From NCBI GenBank assembly GCA_950106755.1, contig OX467087.1, positions 6,204,047 through 6,268,046 of the forward strand: 64,000 nucleotides of DNA, given 5' to 3'. The stretch's first letter is position 1. Every line of letters starts with the position of its first letter. The DNA is from Climacium dendroides (lineage: Eukaryota; Streptophyta; Bryopsida; Hypnales; Climaciaceae). A model generated the notes under the pieces. It was not told where the DNA came from, ran no database searches, and saw only the letters and a list, made by a program, of their open reading frames with translations. The position numbers and the translations under genes were made by a program. This document shows positions 56,301-64,000 of this stretch, piece by piece.

Positions 56301-56780
56301 ATGAATCCGGATACCTATTTCTAATTTCCGGTTCGCTCAAAAAGGTAAACAAATGAAAATGAAAAACATGAGTTGCCACAGCACATCCTCACGGATTTTG
56401 AGGAGCAGATAGAGAAGCTCCTATCCAAAGCACGGGAGTCGGCGGACCGGATCGTGGAGAGCAGCCAGAAATTAACGGAGATTCCGATCCGGCTCTCTGA
56501 GATTTCACTTCTGGACTTGTTTCCGGAAGACGCCGCTCAGGAGCTTGGAAAGGACAAGACGCCCTAGTCAAGCAGGGCAAAGAAGGATATGCCCTCGACC
56601 AGACATCAGCCGATAGATTTGGACTCTCCGGAAGCTGAGGAAGAACATCCGGTCCTACCTACGGATGGGGAACGGAACCGGAATCTGACTAAGGTCTTCG
56701 AGCAGTTGGAGAGACCTGATGAGAGCCCAACCATTGGATCCCAAGTGTATGAAACGGAACAGGAAGGATTGCAAAAATAG
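53359..56780 (+). pseudogene. LTR-internal ORF, family A outer copy, interrupted
   Basis: The presumed start is ATA at 53359 (ATG in the deleted copy at 55811 to 55809). The frame encodes MNRKRGSN-like sequence (from a TTG), ELREDLSLMGC, a TAG at 53572, then WTEALWRSIYGFRPGG, NPKDGYTVEDC, VTITLANTIFGALSG and CPYVYHLYQQQELL. A TAG at 54010 follows, then an acidic run of 13 Glu and a possible basic motif AKRQK. A 136-bp deletion between two GGAGGAC repeats (near 54425) shifts the frame. The nested element at 54511 then splits it. It resumes at 56386 (LTDFEEQIEKLL) and ends at TAG 56778. Confidence 0.6.
54511..56380 (-). mobile_element. Deleted LTR A (1870 bp) lacking the ORF, nested in the outer LTR A
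   Basis: Read on the minus strand it starts TGTGGCAACTCATG and ends CTGTGCTACGACA. The flanks are GCACA at 54506-54510 and 56381-56385; the empty site is visible in the nested full LTR at 59127. The ORF body is missing: sequence jumps from just after the start (CCGGAAG shared at both break points, about 55790) to near the ORF end. Both promoters, the start ATG and the LTR ends are kept. Confidence 0.9.
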
Positions 56781-56890
56781 GACTTGTAACTAGGAACCGG
56801 AATAGAATCCGGTTAGGATAAGGTAGGAGCGGATTGTCAGCGCCTTCAGAGGCGGAAATCGTGTATTCACTTTTTGCTTTTTGCTTTTTG

Positions 56891-56897
56891 TATAAAA
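56891..56897 (+). promoter_or_regulatory. TATA-like box downstream of the LTR A ORF (outer copy)
   Basis: TATAAAA preceded by three TTTTTGC-type units, 111 bp after the ORF stop. Also at 59637-59643 in the nested copy. Confidence 0.5.
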
Positions 56898-57538
56898 CAG
56901 TCTCTGAGCTGGAGACTGAGAGAGTTCTTTTGGCATTTCCTTGTATACCTTCTATTGACTTTGTTTTGTGTATTCCTCCCGAGTGTTGGCAAGAATGTAC
57001 AAGGTTGAAGTAAAGTGGTATGTACGGATGTGTGGGTAGAGTTCTCCCTTTGATGCAAGTTTCCGGTCCTAAGTACATTTGAGTAGGTCATGAAGAGCTA
57101 GAAGTGGATTCCAGTGCCTCAGCATTTGTAGAAGTTTAGTATTCCGGGTAAGGAAGCCGTTGATTAGGCTAGGCGGATAGGGAGGGATTCCTTAGCTGTG
57201 CTAGAACTCCTGGGTGGGAAATCCGGTCGAGTGTCCTGACTCCTGTGAGGTCTTGCCCCCGTTGTGGGTAAAGCTGTGGCAACCCATGTTTTTGATTTTT
57301 GATTTGTTTACCTTTTTGAGCGAACCGGAAATTAGAAATAGATATCCGAATTCATCTAGAGAGAAGAATAAAATCCAAAAATAGTCACAAAAGGACTTTA
57401 CGGAACTAATCCGGTTTTAGGTAGAAGCAGAACAGATTAGATGTACAACCGGATAAGTATTTCCGACCAGAATCTTGCTGACCGGATTAGGGATAACCGG
57501 ATGTCAAGAACCGGACCGGATATCCAGGGCGTCAGGAC

Positions 57539-57546
57539 TATATAAA
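57539..57546 (+). promoter_or_regulatory. TATA box upstream of the LTR A ORF (nested copy)
   Basis: TATATAAA, 298 bp before the ATA that replaces the start codon; same context as 53049. Confidence 0.55.
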
Positions 57547-57843
57547 GCCTGACCCTGCCCATTTTCAGGTCTCTGAATTTCCATGTGATGTCCTGATTTA
57601 GCGCCTGGCGTTTCTATCGTTGACTACGGGCAGGAAGAGGGAGTACAAGAGGGTCCGGAAGTGAGAGAGGGGTGTGAGACGGAGAAGATCTCCTCCAGGC
57701 ATGAGTGGGTGAGACCTTGAGTGAGAGCGGATACGTAGGAGTGTGAGCAGACCAGTAGGTTAGTGTACAGGCGAAGCGGAACACCTTGGTATCAGCGCTC
57801 CCTTGTTAGGACTCTAGAGTGAAAACCGGGTAGGGCTACCTCC

Positions 57844-59520
57844 ATACCGCGGTTGAACCGGAAGAGAGGTTCTAACACTCCGCCCCCGAGTGAAGTTAAG
57901 CTTAGAAAAGTAGTTCCGGTCATGCCGACCAAGGAACCGGAACAGGGAGAGCTCAGAGAGGATTTGTCATTGATGGGTTGTCAGGGGTTAGCCTTGAAAC
58001 CTTGGGGTTTCAAAGATGAGAGGATGGTTAGAGAAATCCTGAGTGGCGTATCGAATTAGTTCGATAACACCCTAAGAGGGAATCCGGTCCAATGGACCGA
58101 GGCTTTGTGGCGGAGCATATACGGGTTCCGGCCAGGAGGACTCGGATTGGCCAACCGGAAGGACGATTTTGTCCAGGGCAAGTTCGGAAGCGTAGTAAAC
58201 CCGAAGAATGGCTACGCGGTCGAAGACTGCCTCGATGACAGGGAGCGACGCTTGCTCCAGTTCCTGGTTCCGGTTCTGCATCTGGAAAAACCTACCAGGG
58301 TAACTATCACCTTGGCCAATACGATTTTTGGAGCGCTGAGCGGAAACCGGAAAGTAGACTGGGGCCGGATCTTCTTTGATCTGGTATCCCAGCTTACTAC
58401 ACGAGTGGAGAAAAGTAGGGCTACCCCACTGTGCCCTTACGTTTACCACCTCTATCAGCAACAGGAGCTGCTGACGGAAGTGGAGTTGAAGGTATAGAAG
58501 GCCCAAGAGCGGACCATGAAGTACGGGGAATCCGAGTCCGATCAAGATGCGGATTCTGGAAACGAAACCGAGGAGGAGGAAGAAGAAGAAGAAGAAGAGG
58601 AAGAACCGTATGTTCCCGCCAAGAGACAAAAGACCACACCAGCCGGAAATCGAGGGACGCCCTCGAGACATCCGCGGCCGCACAGGAGTGAGACTCCAAC
58701 CGGACCGGATGTGGCATCCGGATCCGGAACCGCCGATCCGTTCGACGAGTTGGTTGGGATCCTCTGTGGAATCCGGGCGGATTGGGAAGTCAAGAAGCGG
58801 ACGCTCGGAGAGATCGCGCAATTAATCGGAGCGGAACCGGACAGCCAGTTGCCACAGAAGGTGGCTGAGTGTGTGATCAATCCGGAAGAGCTCCGGAAGT
58901 TGAAGGAGGACGGCAAGCGGCAGCAAGATGAGGTGGACACCCTCAAGGCCAAACTATTCGCGTTACTTGAGAACGCCAACGCGACAAAGGAGATGGTAGA
59001 GGAGACGAAGAAGTTGGCCACGGCAGTGAAGGACGTGCTTGGAGGACTCGGAGCAGCAGTCACCAAGGCACGCCTGTTTGAAGAGGAGGTGCACAAGGAC
59101 AAGAAGATATCCGGGACCAGGGTGGTGCACATCCTCACGGATTTTGAGGAGCAGATAGAGAAGCTCCTATCCAAAGCACGGGAGTCGGCGGACCGGATCG
59201 TGGAGAGCAGCCAGAAATTAACGGAGATTCCGATCCGGCTCTCTGAGATTTCACTTCCGGACTTGTTTCCGGACGACGCCGCTTAGGAGCCTGGAAAGGA
59301 CAAGACACCCTAGTCAAGCAGGGCAAAGAAGGATACGCCCTCGACCGGACATCAGCCGATAGATTTGGACTCTCCGGAAGCTGAGGAAGAACATCCGGTC
59401 CTACCTACGGATGGGGAACGGAACCGGAATCTGACTAAGGTCTTCGAGCAGTTGGAGAGACCTGATGAGAGTCCAACCATTGGATCCCGAGTGTATGAAA
59501 CAGAACAGGAAGGATTGTAA
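57844..59520 (+). pseudogene. LTR-internal ORF, family A nested copy, frame intact but four TAG codons
   Basis: 558 codons in one frame from the ATA at 57844 (lost ATG) to TAA 59518. The only stops are TAG at 58057, 58495, 59284 and 59311; at 59284 the outer copy has CAG (Gln). The first two are shared with the outer copy. Domain order: N-terminal ELREDLSLMGC helix; the shared domain to about residue 215; a Glu run; a Pro/Ser linker; a coiled coil with LKAKLFALLENANATKEMVEE; TKARLFEEEVHKDKKISGTRV; LTDFEEQIEKLL; and a Pro/Glu-rich end. No enzyme motif is visible. A long helical protein with a globular N-terminal domain and possible nuclear location is the most that can be said. Confidence 0.65.
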
Positions 59521-59636
59521 AAATAGGACTTATAACTAGGAACCGGAATAGAATCCGGTTAGGATAAGGTAGGAGCGGATTGTCAGCGCCTTCAGAGGCG
59601 GAAATCGTGTATTCACTTTTTGCTTTTTGCTTTTTG

Positions 59637-59643
59637 TATAAAA
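59637..59643 (+). promoter_or_regulatory. TATA-like box downstream of the LTR A ORF (nested copy)
   Basis: TATAAAA 117 bp after the ORF stop, next to the same TTTTTGC repeats as at 56891. Confidence 0.5.
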
Positions 59644-61315
59644 CAGTCTCTGAGCTGGAGACTGAGAGAGTTCTTTTGGCATTTCCTTGTATACCTTCTA
59701 TTGACTTTGTTTTGTGTATTCCTCCCGAGTGTTGGCAAGAATGTACAAGGTTGAAGTAAGGTGGTATGTACGGATGTGTGGGTAGAGTTCTCCCTTTGAT
59801 GCAAGTTTCCGGTCCTAAGTACATTTGAGTAGGTCATGAAGAGCTAGAAGTGGATTCCAGTGCCTCAGCATTTGTAGAAGTTTAGTATTCCGGGTAAGGA
59901 AGCCATTGATTAGGCTAGGCGGATAGGGAGGGATTCCTTAGCTGTGCTAGAACTCCTGGGTGGGAAATCCGGTCGAGTGTCCTGACTCCTGTGAGGTCTT
60001 GCCCCCGTTGTGGGTAAAACGGAAGAACTTTTGTAGTTGTTGGAACGGACGGGTGCACTTGTAGTCATCGAAACTTGTACGGAACGGATCAACATCAAAG
60101 TTGTTGTAGTATGAGAGGATCGTACGGGGGGTCTTTGTATGACCTGTGATCCGGATTGCCATCCAGATGGCTGTGAAGGACCAAACCGGATCCGGATTAG
60201 AGTAGGAGGATAAAAAGATAGGAAGTGGGTCTTCAGCCACTATAAGTCACGGAAGGAGTGGTGGGCCTACCACTTTCAAAAGCAAGCGGCGAACTCTCTG
60301 ATGGTAAAACAGAGGTAAAACTAAACCGGGGTTAGAAGGACGGACCGGAACAGATCCGCTCCATAGACACTTAGGGCCGAAAGTAGAATGGTTCAGAATC
60401 GAGAAGTTGATCAGATATCGGGGAATTAGTAAAACCGGAAATAGGATACAGTCTGGTCTTAGTTTTCCGGTTGGGGTTTGGATATTCCGGTTTTCCGAGG
60501 TACAACCGGAAAGTAGAATTGAAGGGTTTTATTGGGTTTATCTCCTTAATAGAGTTAGCTACTTCACAGAATCTCGTGGGTTCGATCTTTAGGGTCATTT
60601 TGTTATGCTCTAGAGTGATTTTTGAGGGTATAACAGGGAATTTACTTACTCTGTGCTACGACAAAAGCGGAAGAACTTCTGTAGTTGTTGGAACGGACGG
60701 GTGCACTTGTAGTCACCGAAACTTGTACGGAACAGATCAACATCAAAGTCGTTGTAGTATGAGAGGATTGTACGGGGGGTCTTTGTGTGACCTGTGATCC
60801 GGATTGCCATCCAGATGGCTGTGAAGGACCAAACCGGATCCGGATTAGAGTAGGAGGATAGAAAGATAGGAAGTGGGTCTTCAGCCACTATAAGTCACGG
60901 AAGGAGTGGTGGGCCTACCACTTTCAAAAGCAAGCGACGAACTCTCTGATGGTAAAACAGAGGCAAAACTAAACCGGGGTTAGAAGGACGGACCGGAACA
61001 GATCCGCTCCGTAGACACTTAGGGTCGGAAGTAGAATGGTCCAGAATCGAGAAGTTGATCAGAGATCGGGGAACTAGTAAAACCGGAAATAGGATACAGT
61101 CCGGTCTTAGTTTTCCGGTTGGGGTTGGATATTCCGGTTTTCCGAGGTACAACCGAAAAGTAGAGTTGAAGAGTTTTATTGGGTTTATCTCCTTAATAGA
61201 GTTAGCTACTTCACAGAATCTCGTGGGTTCGATCTTTAGGGTCATTTTGTTATGCTCTAGAGTGATTTTTAAGGGTATAACAGGGAATTTACTTACTCTA
61301 TGCTACGACAGACAC

Positions 61316-61705
61316 ATCCATTTTTCTAGAGTGTTTTTGAAGTATGAACTACCCATGTGCAAAGTGATGTAAAAAATTAAAAATTCTCAAAGTTTCTAGG
61401 TCAATATATTATTACCATTAAATGTCTTCCTAATATCTCACTTTGAAACTTGAATACAATATACTTCAAAATAGTTAACAATATCTTGGACCTTGCTGAA
61501 ACTTAATAATTTGTTGCTTCTGATGCACAACATTACACACTGGAACAAGAGGCGTGGCACACAATGTGCAAATTAAAGTAAATATACCCATACCCGATCA
61601 CTTAAGGGATTTTGCAATAGATCATCAACAATTTAAGGCACAACAAATTTTTGGTGTTAGTTGTGGCACTCCATTTGTTGTGTGCTACAATCTTTATTTA
61701 CACAA
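61316..61705. other. AT-rich stretch, no recognised feature
   Basis: Sequence between the outer LTR A and the second Helitron. The 61554-61820 frame runs into the Helitron and has no domain features. Confidence 0.35.
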
Positions 61706-62571
61706 TCATACTACTAAAATCATAAGTCCCTTTGTAATATCACAAATGCTATCATTAATACTAGGGGCTCGTGCTTGCTATGTTACGCATTCATTGTATC
61801 ACATATTAGTAAAAATTTGATATATTTGAATAGAATGCATGATAATGATTTCAATAAGTCTTTAAAATAACTATTTTAATTATTTTATAAAAATATTTCC
61901 AATCATGCATACATAGAAATCATATTTTCACACAATGTGATATTACAGAAATAGAGTAGCAGTTTGCAATCACCTCTGTAATATCACTTTCTACAAAGGG
62001 TGATATTATAGAAATAATATAGTCGTTGCAATTGAGGTGATATTAAAGAGGATCAATATGGTGATATTATAAAGGTAGCAATTCCATTGCTTTTCTTGGC
62101 TTTATACTTCTTTTGCATTTCTATAATTTTGTGCTTTTGTGAGCTTTGAGCTTTTGATTTCAATTTTCTATTTCTACTACCAAATGATCTAAGAAATTTA
62201 TTGGATTGAACCGATTTTGGATTTCACAACAATTAAATTGTTTACAAAGCTTTTGAGATTTACAAGTTTTTTCCTTTAAATTCTTCTATTTGGATTGCCA
62301 TTGTTTGTAACAATTGAGTCAAATTTCTAATGCATTCTAATGTATGTGTATCTTTTATCGTATCCATCATTGCATGTATTTTATTCATCTTTCATTAAAT
62401 TTCTATTGTTTATTTCAATATATGATTATTTATTAAAAAAATTATATAAAGATTTTAGTAATTTTTATTTGAAGATTTATTGAAGTTCTTGCTTTGCATT
62501 CTATCTAATACATAAAAATTCTAATGAAATTCTAATGGTGAATGCGTAGCATAGCAAGTGCCAACTGCTAG
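61706..62571 (+). mobile_element. Non-autonomous Helitron, copy 2
   Basis: Starts TCATACTACTAAAATCA, ends AACTGCTAG, between A (61705) and T (62572). It shares its start, GTGATATTA repeats, the TTGGCTTTATACTTCTTTTGC segment and its end with the Helitron-related DNA at 18180-20040. Near the 3' end TAGCA pairs with TGCTA. There is no Rep/helicase coding, so it would depend on an autonomous element elsewhere. Confidence 0.6.
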
Positions 62572-62796
62572 TAGAAGTCTAAAATTCTACTTTAAACACA
62601 ATTTCTACTTTTGACTTAACTATAAGTGGTCAAGTTCCTATTAATTCTAATTTGTACTATTCCACATGGTTTGTTCTACATCCTACCACCCCATATGCAT
62701 GTAAATAGTTTATGTACTCAACCAAACACTTAAAGTAAGTTGGAGATGTTTTTGAAAGCGTCCAATGGTTGATGGATTCAATTCTCATTCCACCCT

Positions 62797-63496
62797 TGAA
62801 TGATAGACTAGTGACTGTGGAAATCATCTATTTTGATACCTTAAGAATCATTGTTTTAAAATTTTCCAAAAGCACTCATTGGAAGTCAAAATATTGTAAA
62901 AGGTCTCCTCTTTTCACACAAAATTTCAAGGATGAATAGCTACACTTATGTCCTATACAAAAAAAATTCTCTGTCATCCATTAGACACCAAATGTCCACC
63001 TCGACATTTAAGGGTTAATCAAACTTTGAATTTTTGTATGTAGTTTGATTTTGTAAGCTACAAAACTACCTGACATTGCATACCCCACTTGGTGTCCCTT
63101 TTTGGCATGTCCACAGGGGGGCACATGAAAATTAGTGTGGCCCTAGTCTCCAATTCCACATGCCAATTGAGCATTTGGCTCCACCATCCGGCAAGTCAAT
63201 TGAGTCAACTGTATGAAGCTTTTAAACAAAGTGCTTCAAACACAAATGGATAAATAAAACGTGGACTAATCTTAAGTTTAACCCTTAAATGACAAGCTGG
63301 TCACTGTGAAAATCATCTCTTTGGGTACCATATGAATTATTGGCTTAAAAAAATGAAAAAGCACTCATTGAAAGACAAGTTACAGTCCTTTTTTCACAAA
63401 ATTTGAAGGATGAATAGTTGCACTTCTGTCCTGCATGGAGAGATTCTTTGTCATTCATTGACCGAAAAACATCCTCGACGTCGTTTAAGGGTTAAA
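62797..63496 (+). repeat. Diverged direct duplication, ~220-bp copies
   Basis: 62797-63017 and 63285-63496 share AATGA-x-AG-x-CT-x-GT, AAAATCATCT, AAAAGCACTCATTG, AAGGATGAATAG and TTAAGGGTTAA at the end. The spacer between them is unrelated. No gene is supported. Confidence 0.5.
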
Positions 63497-63499
63497 GAC

Positions 63500-64000
63500 A
63501 GTCTGATGACAGTTTGATGATAACTCCACAAGGGATGATTCTCAAATCAATCGTGAGTCGTGACTTCCACCAACTCACTAATAAGGTGTGGTCTTCTGGA
63601 ACTCCATTTGCGTTCTGGCTTTCGCTTCTCATTGCTGGATTAGGGTTTCACGGTTTCCGCCTTACCATCTCTCGATTCCTTGTATCAAACTCTTGTGCTT
63701 CTTCTGTAGGACATCGCTGTCGGTGCTCTTTGCGGTTGTCAAACTCTTTTCTGGTTTGAATTTCTCTTCGCACGTCTGGTAAGGTTGATCGATGGTAGAT
63801 CTTTGTGGTGTACTTGAAGCTCCCAAGAGGCTACTGCTTGGGTTCAAGGCTTCAGAACTTCCTCATTGCCTGCATTATTGTTGAAATGCTCCTTGTTTTA
63901 CATATTTGCAGGTCGTCTATGCGTAACCACTAGCGGTCGATCAATATATTTACGTACCAGTGTATTTTTTCTAGCGCAGGCATCATTTACACTCACTTGG
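63500..64000. other. Unassigned right edge
   Basis: More GC-balanced sequence with TTAGGGTTTC at 63640 (a motif common in plant gene 5' regions) and possible splice acceptors (TTCTGTAG at 63701, TTTGCAG at 63907). The open frames at 63514-63782 have no domain features. It could be the 5' part of a gene that continues outside the window; this is not established. Confidence 0.25.

Larger units (their letters stand above)
57275..60663 (+). mobile_element. Complete LTR A (3389 bp), nested in the outer LTR A
   Basis: Starts TGTGGCAACCCATG and ends CTGTGCTACGACA, with AAAGC at 57270-57274 and 60664-60668. The outer LTR reads on across it (GGGTAAAGC into GGAAGAACTTCTG). It contains the full ORF frame (57844-59520) and both TATA-like boxes. 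It is a solo LTR, as no primer site or internal region is attached. Confidence 0.9.
52766..61310 (+). mobile_element. Solo LTR, family A, outer copy, containing two nested LTR A insertions
   Basis: Starts TGTGGCAACTCATG at 52766 and ends TATGCTACGACA at 61310. Flanks are GACAC at 52761-52765 and 61311-61315. Removing 54511-56380 and 57275-60663, with one copy of each duplication, leaves about 3.28 kb. This is collinear with the complete LTR A, apart from a 136-bp deletion. The outer LTR therefore consists of 52766-54510, 56386-57274 and 60669-61310. Confidence 0.85.

Noticed and set aside
63514..63847. Overlapping short frames at the right edge
   Set aside because: Frames on both strands are open over the same bases and show no domain; a gene start is possible but not supported.

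Overview
The window looks like a transposon-dense intergenic stretch of a green-plant (streptophyte) nuclear genome. I found no convincing host gene. The evidence for a plant is CCCTAAA-type telomere-like runs, Ty3/gypsy retroelements of the chromodomain-less Athila/Tat type with a degenerate tRNA-Asp-type primer site, CACTA elements with 3-bp target duplications, and Helitrons inserted between A and T. The elements look unlike the usual angiosperm ones, so a non-seed plant or charophyte is possible, but the sequence alone cannot settle this.

Layout. 1-3.6 kb: remnants of two CACTA-like elements. 3.6-10.8 kb: a plus-strand LTR (family C') split by a complete solo LTR of family D (6734-10437, minus strand). 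10.9-26.1 kb: an unusual DNA-transposon-like district. It holds an unknown minus-strand ORF, about 15 copies of a ~21-bp palindrome, two CACTA mini-elements, tandem repeats, a Helitron nested in a Helitron, a solo LTR (family E) and a DUF7869-type gene. 26.6-39.2 kb: a minus-strand gypsy element (family B: 5' LTR, primer site, gag, protease, RT, RNase H, start of integrase). A complete 3.5-kb solo LTR of its own family sits between gag and protease, and a 192-bp CACTA mini-element sits inside RT. 39.2-45.8 kb: a plus-strand gypsy element whose LTR is of family A, with a CACTA mini-element in the LTR and a solo LTR E between RNase H and integrase. 45.8-50.8 kb: LTR D pieces interrupted by a solo LTR of family C. 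52.8-61.3 kb: a solo LTR A containing a second full LTR A and a deleted LTR A. 61.3-64 kb: AT-rich sequence with a second Helitron and a tandem duplication.

The main finding is that the long LTRs (about 3.4-4.2 kb) of at least four diverged families each carry a long ORF inside the LTR itself. Complete solo LTRs with TG...CA ends and matching 5-bp target duplications show that the ORF belongs to the LTR. The predicted proteins share an N-terminal domain, an acidic linker, a coiled coil, a KAxLFD-like motif and a basic tail. Where it can be seen, a TATA-like box precedes the ORF and a second one follows it, as if the LTR had one promoter for this protein and another for the genomic RNA.

Most ORF copies are decayed, mainly by in-frame TAG codons at Gln or Trp positions. 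I treat them as pseudogenes whose reading frame can still be followed.
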